Source: Leptospira biflexa
GTDB lineage: Bacteria > Spirochaetota > DYNZ01
NCBI GenBank assembly: GCA_020720805.1
Contig: DYNZ01000001.1
Span: forward strand, 1-64,000
Reading direction: 5' to 3'
Length of the DNA: 64,000 nucleotides
Each line of letters begins with the position of its first letter. Positions within the stretch are counted from its first letter, which is position 1. Positions 56,362 to 64,000 of the stretch are shown in pieces. The translations under genes and the position numbers were made by a program. Below the pieces are notes generated by a model. The model was not told the origin of the DNA and made no database searches. It was given only the letters and a program-made list of their open reading frames with translations.

Positions 56362-57186
56362 ATGAAAGATAGTGATGATTTTTCCTACTTTCGCGGGGAT
56401 AAAGATAAAAACACAAAAAAGGTCTATTCACTTCATTTTGATGCTAGTCGAATTGCATTATTATCCATTATAATAATGTCCATCATTGTAGGAACGTTTT
56501 TATTTGGATTTTTTATTGCAGATGGTAAGGAGAAGGTATACAATTCTGATCTCCTCGCTACAGGTTTGGATAACAAGCTTGAGATCAGAGAAAAAAAAGA
56601 TGGGCTTTTTCCGGGAACGGGGGATAAAAATGATGTTAATCTTATTCCTCCATCGAATGATCCCCATGTAATGAAGGCCGATCCGAAAGAAATAAACAAA
56701 ATTGATCAGGATCGTCACAGTACTTTAACTCCTTTAGATCGAAAGGATGTATTCTCAGACCAAAGATCAAATCATAATTCGGTGGTGCAAAGTAAAAGGG
56801 AAGGAAATTCTCAAAATGAATTGAATCGAGAAACTATCCCAAAAAAAGATGAAAAAAATACCATAGTTCCTGCATCATTGAGAGAAGACCATAAAAAGTC
56901 AAAGATTCAAAATAAAAGAAAAAAAAGCGATGATTTAAAATTTCAAACGATTCATGGTTACCAGATACAAATTGCTTCTTTTGAAAAATTGTCATCCGCA
57001 AAAAAAGTAAAAGCTGAGATTAAGCGGTCAGGATATCAGAGTAGAATTGTGTTAAAACGAGTTGATGGAAAGACGAATTATCGAGTCACTCTGGGTGTCG
57101 GAAAAAATTTACCAGAATTGGAAAAATTATTAGAAGAAGTTAGAAGAAAGACGGGTTATAGTCAGGCTTTTATATTGAAAATGTAA
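56362..57186 (+). CDS. SPOR-domain membrane protein (FtsN-like)
   Basis: One transmembrane helix near the N-terminus (IALLSIIIMSIIVGTFLFGFF), a low-complexity charged periplasmic linker, and a C-terminal SPOR domain: YQIQIASFEKLSSAKKVKAE, then GYQSRIVLKRVDGKTNYRV and TLGVGKNLPELEKLLEE. SPOR domains bind denuded peptidoglycan at the septum, so a division or cell-wall role is inferred. The 274-residue product has GGATG six bases before its ATG. Upstream in-frame codons overlap coaE by about 30 bases and were not used. Confidence 0.88.
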   Translation: MKDSDDFSYFRGDKDKNTKKVYSLHFDASRIALLSIIIMSIIVGTFLFGFFIADGKEKVYNSDLLATGLDNKLEIREKKDGLFPGTGDKNDVNLIPPSNDPHVMKADPKEINKIDQDRHSTLTPLDRKDVFSDQRSNHNSVVQSKREGNSQNELNRETIPKKDEKNTIVPASLREDHKKSKIQNKRKKSDDLKFQTIHGYQIQIASFEKLSSAKKVKAEIKRSGYQSRIVLKRVDGKTNYRVTLGVGKNLPELEKLLEEVRRKTGYSQAFILKM

Positions 57187-57218
57187 AGTAAAATATGTGT
57201 CATATACACACTCTAAGC

Positions 57219-58331
57219 TCATGGATGTGACTGTGCGTGTGACACAATTTTTTCATATAAAAATCGATTATCTTTTTGGAACATTTCACATTTTTGACAT
57301 CTGCTAATTTTTTTTTCTATATGCCTTTTTCTCGCTAATGTATAATCAGCGCTTTGAAATAGTTTTATAAAACGTTCTTCTCTAATATTTCCCAAAAAGA
57401 TATTGTCTGGTCGATGGCAACATAGTGATACTTTGCCGTTATCATGGACATAGGAATGGGTCCATGGTGCAAAACATACAAAATCTTTGTAAAAATTTCC
57501 TGAAAAATCAGCCGTTCTTAAACTGTATTGAATCTCCTTTGGATCTACTCCATACGGTTGCAGAGATCGTTTCACGGGTATTTTTTCAATTGCTAATCTT
57601 TCTTCAAATTTTATCACATCTTGCCAATGGGGAAGATGTGGATCATTTTTTTCTGAAGTTTTCAGTGGCAACAACAAGAGAGATATACGGGGATAGGTTT
57701 TTATAAAATCTGAAAAGTAATCTATATTTTGATAAAATAACTTTGTTGCAACGATATTGATACCCAGGGAAATAAATTGTGCTTCTTTATCCAATAATGC
57801 AATTGCTGCAAATGTTTTGGAAAACGCATTGGCTTTCCCGCGCATCTGGTTGTGGATTTGTTCTGAAAAGGAGTCTAGGGAGAGTTGCATCGATGTTATA
57901 GGATAAGCTTTTAATTTGCTTAAAACTTTTTCGTTAATTAGCGTGCCATTGCTGGTTATCGAGATACTGAGTTTGCTATCAGCAGCACTCGTTAGGATCT
58001 CTTCCCAGTCAGGCCTTATAAAAAACTCCCCGCCAGAAAAATGAACTTTTTTGCCTCCAAGTTCTTTGATATCATGAAAAAGATCTCGCAAATGATGGAT
58101 CTTTAGCTCATCTTGATAAACCTGCCTACCTCTTTGGCAATAAGCGCAGGATAAATTACAGTTTCTAGTAACTTTGATTTTGACGGATCCAAGTAGGTTA
58201 TGAGAATCAAACATTTTGTCAGTTTTTTTCTCATCTAATTGAGCCAAATTTTGTTGAAAAATATGGGATATTTGAGAAAGCAATTGTAGTTCTCTGCCTG
58301 AATAGTTACGTCCATATGCTTTTGTTTTCAT
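57219..58331 (-). CDS. Radical SAM/SPASM-domain enzyme
   Basis: The radical SAM motif is CNLSCAYCQR (about 58-67), the GGE region is VHFSGGEFFIRPDW, and the auxiliary SPASM-type cysteines are found in VCFAPWTHSY, LCCHRPDN and CQKCEMFQ. The protein of 370 residues is a standard size for SPASM enzymes that modify peptides or proteins. The first 45 residues are a helical leader. No small precursor peptide gene could be found in the flanks. The ATG is 26 bases from the start of the divergent OmpA-type gene, which leaves little room for two independent promoters. Confidence 0.88.
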   Translation of the reverse strand: MKTKAYGRNYSGRELQLLSQISHIFQQNLAQLDEKKTDKMFDSHNLLGSVKIKVTRNCNLSCAYCQRGRQVYQDELKIHHLRDLFHDIKELGGKKVHFSGGEFFIRPDWEEILTSAADSKLSISITSNGTLINEKVLSKLKAYPITSMQLSLDSFSEQIHNQMRGKANAFSKTFAAIALLDKEAQFISLGINIVATKLFYQNIDYFSDFIKTYPRISLLLLPLKTSEKNDPHLPHWQDVIKFEERLAIEKIPVKRSLQPYGVDPKEIQYSLRTADFSGNFYKDFVCFAPWTHSYVHDNGKVSLCCHRPDNIFLGNIREERFIKLFQSADYTLARKRHIEKKISRCQKCEMFQKDNRFLYEKIVSHAQSHP

Positions 58332-58357
58332 AATTACCCATGAAATGGAGAAGCGAT

Positions 58358-59602
58358 ATGTTTTTCAAGAAAAAGAGATTCTTTTATCTCCCTATTGGAT
58401 TATTGTTTTTATGGGTTTCTCTCTTTTTTTGCCTAAATCCCTTAAAGGCAATGGAACAGCCTCCCATCACTTTTCAATTTCAATTTGCCAAGGATGATTT
58501 GTATATTGTAGAAAAATACCAAGATGTGCATATCCGAAGTGTACTGGGAGAGGAATTTCGGCAGGAAAAAAATAGGATTGTGTTAAAAATTATTGAAAAG
58601 AAGGCAGATTTTGTCCTTATGTCTGGTAATTTTTATACTTACCAGAGATTTCCGGGAAAAAGTGAGCAGTTTATCTTTCAAAGTGAATATCAGAGCGAAT
58701 TTCGTTTCTATTATAATGGTCGCTACGAGATTTCCAAGAATAGATTAATGCCCAATGTGCGAAGCATACCTACCATTCCCCTGGGCAATCTCCCTTCTGT
58801 CTGGCAATCACCTGCAGAACAGATCCTCCATGTTGGCAGATTTCTTTTTCCTCTTCATCATTCGGTGGTTTATCGATACAAAGGTATGGCAAAACTTCCT
58901 GATGAGGCTTACTTGCTGCTTCCTCAGGAGGGCAAAGGGCAATTGCTTCCCCAAATTGACTTCAGCTATCAGATTGATAAGGCAATGGAGAATCCTGTAT
59001 CGCCGGTTAGGAGAATACAGGCAAGTTCAGAAAGCTCTCTTTGGCTCAATCAAAAAGCGGGTATCCCTTCATATGACGTAACCACTAGCAGATATTTCCT
59101 GTTTTTGCGAGAGCGTGGACAAATTGAATACAATTATAAAATTTATTCCTGGTATTTTAAGGTTCCAAGTTTAAAACGAAATTTAGATACTATCATAGAT
59201 AATGCCAGAAAAAAAATCCCAGTTAGTCCGGATATAAATGTAAAAAAGCATAAAAACGGTGTACAAATCTCGCTAGGAGCTGTAATGTTTCCACATGATT
59301 CCGCTATTCTTAAGGAAGAAGCCAAAAAGGCACTAGAGAAGATAGCTGAATATTTTAAAGGTTATCCAGACAGGGAAATCCGGATTTTCGGTCATACTGA
59401 TAATGTAGGAGGTTCTGCTTATAACCAGGCTTTATCCGAAAAACGTGCTCTATCCGTAATGGAAGCTTTCATGAAAAATGGGATCCCCAAGAGACGATTA
59501 TCGTATAAAGGTTTTGGTGCCAGTCAACCTAAGGTTTCGAATCAGACTCTAGAAGGAAGAAAACAAAACCGTAGAGTTGAGATTTTAATGATAACAGAAT
59601 AA
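58358..59602 (+). CDS. OmpA-family outer membrane protein
   Basis: The 414-residue product has a signal peptide (FFYLPIGLLFLWVSLFFCL) and a mature N-terminal part of about 270 residues rich in beta strands with no named domain. The C-terminal OmpA domain binds peptidoglycan: VMFPHDSAILKEEAKKALEK, IFGHTDNVGGSAYNQALSEK, RALSVMEAFMKNGI, GFGASQPKVSN and RKQNRRVEILM. The start at MFFKKK has GGAG seven bases ahead; an ATG six codons earlier lacks one. The NlpC/P60 gene is just downstream on the same strand. Confidence 0.9.
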   Translation: MFFKKKRFFYLPIGLLFLWVSLFFCLNPLKAMEQPPITFQFQFAKDDLYIVEKYQDVHIRSVLGEEFRQEKNRIVLKIIEKKADFVLMSGNFYTYQRFPGKSEQFIFQSEYQSEFRFYYNGRYEISKNRLMPNVRSIPTIPLGNLPSVWQSPAEQILHVGRFLFPLHHSVVYRYKGMAKLPDEAYLLLPQEGKGQLLPQIDFSYQIDKAMENPVSPVRRIQASSESSLWLNQKAGIPSYDVTTSRYFLFLRERGQIEYNYKIYSWYFKVPSLKRNLDTIIDNARKKIPVSPDINVKKHKNGVQISLGAVMFPHDSAILKEEAKKALEKIAEYFKGYPDREIRIFGHTDNVGGSAYNQALSEKRALSVMEAFMKNGIPKRRLSYKGFGASQPKVSNQTLEGRKQNRRVEILMITE

Positions 59603-59625
59603 TCAATGACATGAAGGATAATGCT

Positions 59626-60948
59626 ATGAAGAAGCTAACAACATTTTTTCTTGTATCACTTCTTTTTTCAACATCGGCCTGGTCGCAAACTTCTGTGCAG
59701 GAGATCTTCAGCGACTCGATAAAAACTGTTATGAAGAATGACTTCAAGCAACAGGAGCTTGTAAAAATCTCTTTTGAAGTGAATCGCCGCCTTTTGGCCT
59801 TTACGGGGTACAAACCAAAACTAGCACAATTAGAGAAGGATCGCCCAAAGATTAGAACTTTGATAGCAAATATTGGGCCATGGGCTATCATGGAAAATCT
59901 GAAACCAGAGGAGGTTGCAAGAATTATTATCTATATGTATCATGCTGACCAGGCTGGAGCCAGTTTTCTTGATTCAGAAGATCTCGTCCCTTTGGTTGCC
60001 AAGCTTGATATTCCCATTAAAGATTTTGTTGTCATGGTTCAATATAACCGCGAAACCAAGCAGGCAAATATCGCTGAAGAGGTTAGGCAGCTATTTTTAA
60101 ATGAAGCGATTCGCAGAAGATGGGATGGCGCATCCATTTTAGCTGGAGGTCGCGGATTGATGCTTGCTAAAAATATGGGATTGGATGTAAATAAATCAGC
60201 CGATCTTTTTTTAAAGATCATTCCACCAAACGGTAAATCGTATTCCCCAGATACCTTGATGAATATTATAAAAAAGGCTATCAATTATACGACAGATCAG
60301 GAACAGGTCAGTGGTGGTGCTGAAATTATTGCCAATTATAGTGATGTACACCAGATCATTCGATCTCCTCAGGCAACCACACAAAATTTACAGCAGGTAA
60401 TCGAAAAAACGAAAGAAATTGATAGCCAGACGAAAGCGATCGCTACAGCCAAGGATGAGAAAAAAACTGTAGGTGCTATTCAAAATCAGCAGGGAATTAT
60501 TAAGGATTATGACAAGGTCATAACAACCCCCAAGGATTGGCGTGTTGTTAGCCGAAACGCATTAAAAGACGCGATCAAACCCTGGTTAGGTACACGCTAT
60601 AAATGGGGCGGGAAAACTGGTCCACCGCATGGCCCTGGAGTGGATTGTTCCGGCTTTACTCGCCTGATTTTAATGGATAAAAGAATAGGCGTTCCCAGGG
60701 TACCTCATGGTGGAGAGCAAAAAACTTTAGGTAGTAGTGTTTCCCTGAGCTTATTGGATGCGGGTGACCTGGTCTTTTTTTCGGCATCTCCAGCAAAGGG
60801 AAAAATTACCCATGTAGCTTTGATTACTTCTCCAACGGACTTTGCGCATTCATGTAATTCTGGCGTTATTTATACGAAGCTCAATAATAGATACTGGGCT
60901 CAAAGAATGGTTATAGCGCGAAGGGTGTTTACAAAGCGAGTCAATTAG
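59626..60948 (+). CDS. Exported NlpC/P60 peptidoglycan hydrolase with large N-terminal region
   Basis: A signal peptide (KKLTTFFLVSLLFSTSAWS) is followed by about 270 residues of helical sequence with no known domain, then the NlpC/P60 catalytic domain. That domain has the Cys in GVDCSGFTRLILMD, the His in ITHVALITS and the third polar residue near FAHSCNSGV. It cuts peptide bonds in peptidoglycan stems. At 440 residues it is long for the class. AAGGAT precedes the ATG by six bases. It is followed by a 13-bp hairpin. Confidence 0.9.
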   Translation: MKKLTTFFLVSLLFSTSAWSQTSVQEIFSDSIKTVMKNDFKQQELVKISFEVNRRLLAFTGYKPKLAQLEKDRPKIRTLIANIGPWAIMENLKPEEVARIIIYMYHADQAGASFLDSEDLVPLVAKLDIPIKDFVVMVQYNRETKQANIAEEVRQLFLNEAIRRRWDGASILAGGRGLMLAKNMGLDVNKSADLFLKIIPPNGKSYSPDTLMNIIKKAINYTTDQEQVSGGAEIIANYSDVHQIIRSPQATTQNLQQVIEKTKEIDSQTKAIATAKDEKKTVGAIQNQQGIIKDYDKVITTPKDWRVVSRNALKDAIKPWLGTRYKWGGKTGPPHGPGVDCSGFTRLILMDKRIGVPRVPHGGEQKTLGSSVSLSLLDAGDLVFFSASPAKGKITHVALITSPTDFAHSCNSGVIYTKLNNRYWAQRMVIARRVFTKRVN

Positions 60949-60954
60949 GAAGGC

Positions 60955-60992
60955 CAGGCTATCATAGAGCAAATTATGGCTATGATAGCCTG
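60955..60992. terminator. Bidirectional hairpin after the NlpC/P60 gene
   Basis: CAGGCTATCATAG and CTATGATAGCCTG pair perfectly as a 13-bp stem with a 12-base loop, six bases after the stop codon. It lies between two convergent genes and could end both. There is no strong T-run on either side, so a factor-assisted or weak terminator is likely. Confidence 0.7.
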
Positions 60993-60996
60993 CCAA

Positions 60997-61362
60997 TTAT
61001 ATTAAAAAGATAAAAATAAGGGTCATCCAACCAGATATCATAAAAAGTCCGCCAATGGGGGTTAATATACCGGCTCTCCCCATAGAATAGAAAGATTTGA
61101 TAATTACGGTTTCTGAGAATAATAATACACCAATCAAAAAAAGCCAGGATGCCAATGCAATATTTGTATTTGGAAGATACTGATCTAATAGGCCAAGAAT
61201 CAATAGCAATAATGCATGTATCCATAGAAAATGGATCGCTATGTAAAATTTTTCCTGAGAATTGCGTTTCCGCAACGCGTCGTCAAAGGTATGATAGCCT
61301 AATTGGTGCATTAGCAAAGCGCTCATTCCTAATAGAGAACCAATTAAAAAAAATATTTTCAT
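60997..61362 (-). CDS. DUF423-family small membrane protein
   Basis: The 121-residue protein has four hydrophobic helices: FFLIGSLLGMSALLM, FYIAIHFLWIHALLLLILGL, IALASWLFLIGVLLFSE and the last GWMTLIFIFLI. The family words GAIIxAFGAH and GRAGILTPIGG-type loop are recognisable in GRAGILTPIGGLFMISGW, characteristic of DUF423/YgdD. The function is not known. It is transcribed opposite to the NlpC/P60 gene and ends close to the hairpin; no clear partner is present. Confidence 0.85.
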   Translation of the reverse strand: MKIFFLIGSLLGMSALLMHQLGYHTFDDALRKRNSQEKFYIAIHFLWIHALLLLILGLLDQYLPNTNIALASWLFLIGVLLFSETVIIKSFYSMGRAGILTPIGGLFMISGWMTLIFIFLI

Positions 61363-61423
61363 ACGAATATCCTATTTAAATAATATCAAAAATTATCGTG
61401 AATTAGAATGAAAGGAATTGGGA

Positions 61424-62911
61424 ATGGATCAGGAAGATTCTAAAACAACTCTTTTCCATCTGCAGAAAGCCTTTGAGCAGTTACAACAGGAAAAAGAGCT
61501 TTGTATAAGTTATCTTGGAAGATTGTCTCTTTTTATTTCCCGCCAGGATAGTAAGAATGATGGATTATTAAGCAGACTAAGAGAGATTTTAAAAAAAAGG
61601 GGGAATCTTGCAGAGATTGATCCCATATTAGATCAACTACTCAGATTTAAGGAAAAGCAAATCCAATCTAAGGATTCAAATTTTCTTCCTGCGGATATTG
61701 TAATCCGTTGCATTCAGGATATGCAGATCGATAAGGGTCGAAAGCTATCTTTGATTCAGGAGGTGCAGAGTCGGGCTGGCTCCGAATTAGGTGAGATTCT
61801 GGAGGTAGTAAAAAATGAAATATCTTTATTAATGAAAGATTGCAATGAGACTTTGCCGCTTTCTGGACAATTGGAAGCAAATTCTGCCATTATCAGTATG
61901 CTGCAAAAATTAATGGTCTATCCAAGATTGCAAAGCTCCCTCTCTTCGATTTTAGATAGATTTTTTTTATTAGAGGGAGAAAAAAATGGTTTTCTCCTTG
62001 CTCAAGAGGCCGCTGAAGCAATTCTGCTTCATCTCATGCAGATAAATCGGGAAAAAGCAGAAATATCCATATTTTTATCAAAAATTTCAGAGAAGCTGGA
62101 TACCTTTGATAACTTCATTCAAGATGCCAAAACAGACATTCAGCAAAGCCATCAGCTTAGCACTGAATTTCATCAAACAATACGCAATCAGATGCAAAGT
62201 ATTCGTAAGGAGATTTCAGAGCAATCAGATATCTCTGATTTAAAGGTAAAAATTGAGCATAGCTTAGCTGTTCTTGCTGAAAAAATGATAGAGCTTAAAA
62301 ATCGGGACGAAAAAATTAATAGTCGTTCTGATGAGCGTTTTGGGCAGCTCTCTCTTAAAATGAAAGAATTGGAACAAGAGACACAAGTTTGGAAAGATAA
62401 ATACCAGCAGCAATTATCCTTGTTGATGCGTGATTCCCTTACCAAGGCTTATAGTCGTTATGCCTATGACCAGTTTGTTAAAAAAGGATTGGAGAAATGG
62501 AAAAGCCAGAAAATGTCAGTAATTTTTTCGATATGGGATATTGATTTTTTTAAAAAAATCAATGATACCTATGGTCACAAGGCTGGGGATCTGATTTTGC
62601 AAAAAGTTTCTGGGTTTATCAGCCAAATGCTTCCCGAAACAGCTTTCTTTGCCAGAGTGGGTGGTGAAGAATTTGTTATTATTTTTGAAAATTTTGAACC
62701 TGATAAGGCATCTGTTCTGGCTGATCAGTTACGTTCGAAAATTGAAAGGGAAACAATTCCATTTCAACAAAAGCAGATTAAAGTAACCATGTCTGCGGGT
62801 TTAACCAATTTCAGGTCGGATGATAGCTTTGGCTCCCTGTATGAAAGAGCAGATTTAGCTTTATACAAAGCCAAGGAAAAGGGTAGAAATATTTGTATAA
62901 GTGATATATAA
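61424..62911 (+). CDS. Diguanylate cyclase (GGDEF) with helical sensory N-terminus
   Basis: The C-terminal GGDEF domain has DSLTKAYSRYAYDQFVKKGL, WDIDFFKKINDTYGHKAGD and the active site RVGGEEFVIIFENF (GGEEF at about 413-417), consistent with c-di-GMP synthesis. The allosteric I-site RxxD is not present five residues before it. The N-terminal 330 residues are soluble, helical and coiled-coil-like, and contain no named domain. At 495 residues it has no membrane segment. The start has AAAGGAA upstream. It may supply c-di-GMP to the PilZ protein elsewhere in this window. Confidence 0.92.
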   Translation: MDQEDSKTTLFHLQKAFEQLQQEKELCISYLGRLSLFISRQDSKNDGLLSRLREILKKRGNLAEIDPILDQLLRFKEKQIQSKDSNFLPADIVIRCIQDMQIDKGRKLSLIQEVQSRAGSELGEILEVVKNEISLLMKDCNETLPLSGQLEANSAIISMLQKLMVYPRLQSSLSSILDRFFLLEGEKNGFLLAQEAAEAILLHLMQINREKAEISIFLSKISEKLDTFDNFIQDAKTDIQQSHQLSTEFHQTIRNQMQSIRKEISEQSDISDLKVKIEHSLAVLAEKMIELKNRDEKINSRSDERFGQLSLKMKELEQETQVWKDKYQQQLSLLMRDSLTKAYSRYAYDQFVKKGLEKWKSQKMSVIFSIWDIDFFKKINDTYGHKAGDLILQKVSGFISQMLPETAFFARVGGEEFVIIFENFEPDKASVLADQLRSKIERETIPFQQKQIKVTMSAGLTNFRSDDSFGSLYERADLALYKAKEKGRNICISDI

Positions 62912-62914
62912 TAC

Positions 62915-63763
62915 TTATTCAATAGATTCACTCTTAAAACGTTCGAGATGAAACTCATCTGGATTGATTTGATCATTCAATCGAGTAAGGGAAAAAAAAT
63001 AACTTTTCAATATCTGTTGATCCTGGTTGTGAATGACCATCTTTAGTAGAACCAAATTTTTTCTTTTTAACCAGATTTCATGGATTTTATCGGGCTTTAT
63101 TTCCATGAGAGAGCTGTTTGATACATTGCTAATTAATGTAAGTATTAAAATTTCTTCGCCCTGCATTTTGAACTGTTTTATAGGTTTAAACTGAACCATC
63201 TGTTGTTCCGTATGGTGATTCAGGGTTTTGAAAATATTATAAAACCAGAATCCAGGTTGCAAATTTTGGAAAACACGCATCTGCAAACCAGGTAGAAGTG
63301 AATCTGAATCTTTGTTCATTTGATAACGATGCAATCGATTCCAAATACCTGTTGGTTCCATGACCCAGATAAGACCAGGAGTAGAAGAATTTTTTTGATA
63401 TAGAACCTTTCTGCCGTAATTGTCCCCTGGTAGCCATTGAAGGAATACATTTTGCTGGTCGGCTATGATTGCGATTTGCTCCTCCTTTTGCAGGATACTA
63501 TCTATCCGTTCATGGGCTGATATTGTGCCGCGCAGGGTAGTAATTTCGGAACTTTTTGATAATGCTAAGGCAAGAATTTCCTTATAGGATAAACGCAGAA
63601 GTTGTTGCTCGTCTTCAGGTTGTATTCTCAGAGGTTCTGGCGAGTTGGCTTTGGTTCGTATCAAATGGGACATTGTCCTGACAGTTTGTTTTTTTGTTTC
63701 CGCTAAAACGACTGCTGGAATGATGGTTAAGAGAATCAGTAAAAATCCAAACGAAGAGTTCAT
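62915..63763 (-). CDS. Exported DUF1571-like (LolA-fold-like) protein
   Basis: The 282-residue product has a signal peptide (FGFLLILLTIIPAVVLA) and a mature region with a DUF1571-like pattern: SAHERIDSILQKEEQIAII, then VFLQWLPGDNYGRKVLYQKN. In DUF1571 this is F-x-x-x-E-R-x-x-G, then w-x-x-g-x-x-x-G-x-E-V-L-Y. The C-terminal half (KNLVLLKMVIHNQ, SYFFSLTRLNDQINPDEFHL) resembles LolA-like half-barrels. DUF1571 is best known from planctomycetes, so presence here is unusual. The chosen ATG fits the signal peptide; the open frame extends 59 more codons upstream but overlaps the divergent HAD gene start. Confidence 0.6.
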   Translation of the reverse strand: MNSSFGFLLILLTIIPAVVLAETKKQTVRTMSHLIRTKANSPEPLRIQPEDEQQLLRLSYKEILALALSKSSEITTLRGTISAHERIDSILQKEEQIAIIADQQNVFLQWLPGDNYGRKVLYQKNSSTPGLIWVMEPTGIWNRLHRYQMNKDSDSLLPGLQMRVFQNLQPGFWFYNIFKTLNHHTEQQMVQFKPIKQFKMQGEEILILTLISNVSNSSLMEIKPDKIHEIWLKRKNLVLLKMVIHNQDQQILKSYFFSLTRLNDQINPDEFHLERFKSESIE

Positions 63764-63796
63764 ATATTGATTCACCTTCCAAGAAAGGGTTCTTTT

Positions 63797-64000
63797 GTGA
63801 GTATTATCATAAACTCGGAAAAAGCCTGGGGCTATTTGCCCCAGATTCGACATATCATGTATGATATGGATGGGACACTGTTTACCAGTGAGGCAATCCT
63901 GCATAAAGCGTATGAGCAAGCAATAAATCAATTCAACCAAAAATATTCCTCTGCCATTCTGGTGCCCACTTTAGAGAAAATTCTGGAATTCATTGGACAA
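63797..64000 (+). CDS. HAD-superfamily hydrolase, N-terminal part
   Basis: Only the first 68 codons are in the window; the frame is open at the right edge. After a 20-residue leader the sequence MYDMDGTLFTSEAILHKAYE shows the HAD motif I (DMDGT) and the start of a helical cap as in phosphoglycolate phosphatase or beta-phosphoglucomutase-type enzymes. The start is GTG with AAAGGG seven bases before; an ATG at motif I (63857) is too late for the family. It is divergent from the DUF1571-like gene. Confidence 0.75.
   Translation, partial: MSIIINSEKAWGYLPQIRHIMYDMDGTLFTSEAILHKAYEQAINQFNQKYSSAILVPTLEKILEFIGQ

Noticed and set aside
57187-57218. Terminator between the SPOR and SPASM genes
   Set aside because: Only a 5-bp TGTGT/ACACA stem was found.

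Overview
The window is AT-rich, gene-dense chromosomal DNA from a Gram-negative, flagellated and chemotactic bacterium. OmpA, an outer-membrane-type barrel, FliN, chemotaxis and c-di-GMP proteins support this. The FliN with a FliM/FliY-like leader, the PilZ-type protein, a DUF370/RemB-like gene between dciA and gyrB, and the dnaA-dnaN-recF-dciA-remB-gyrB order fit a spirochaete, most likely a Leptospirales-type lineage. This placement is an inference from gene content. The window carries the origin region: dnaA, dnaN, a cluster of DnaA boxes between them, and a perfect parS site about 6 kb away. No tRNA, rRNA, CRISPR array, IS transposase or prophage was recognised.

Layout. 1-3.5 kb: end of a DUF1295 membrane enzyme, malQ, hemE. 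3.5-10.7 kb: a leftward four-gene cluster of a 1274-residue tubulin/FtsZ-like protein, a single-pass membrane protein, a PQQ-type beta-propeller and a PilZ-type protein. 10.9-17.3 kb: probable futalosine hydrolase, MobA-like protein, receiver-PP2C phosphatase, OsmC protein, trpBA, an orphan OppD-type ATPase and an ArsR regulator. 17.3-23 kb: small conserved genes, purSQ, a sensorless cytoplasmic chemoreceptor next to a diiron ODP oxygen sensor, and a nitronate monooxygenase-like enzyme. 23-33 kb: a YihY/BrkB membrane protein split by a beta-propeller, a TM2 protein, a membrane HdrD-like iron-sulfur oxidoreductase, argA and a TraB-family protein. 33-42 kb: mtnP, panB, ssb, a barrel protein, fliN, a rhomboid protease, a receiver-like gene broken by a frameshift at an A8 run, and recG. 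42-49.5 kb: parS, a PPP phosphatase and the origin cluster. 49.6-64 kb: three small exported proteins, two radical SAM enzymes, CCA/poly(A) polymerase, crcB, hemB, coaE, SPOR, OmpA, NlpC/P60 and GGDEF proteins, a DUF1571-like exported protein, and the start of a HAD phosphatase.

How it works together. Most genes are housekeeping: replication initiation, haem, purine, tryptophan, arginine, pantothenate/CoA and methionine salvage. They are packed so tightly that convergent genes often meet within 0-10 bp. The most unusual material is the tubulin-like cluster, the propeller inserted in YihY, the ODP-chemoreceptor pair, the frameshifted receiver gene, and a hairpin-rich dispersed repeat with three copies. 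Each repeat copy lies upstream of a gene (dnaA, coaE and a coiled-coil gene) in the same relative orientation.

Start codons were chosen by Shine-Dalgarno spacing and family length, so several genes are shorter than their longest open frame. All functional calls come from reading motifs by eye; no database search was run.
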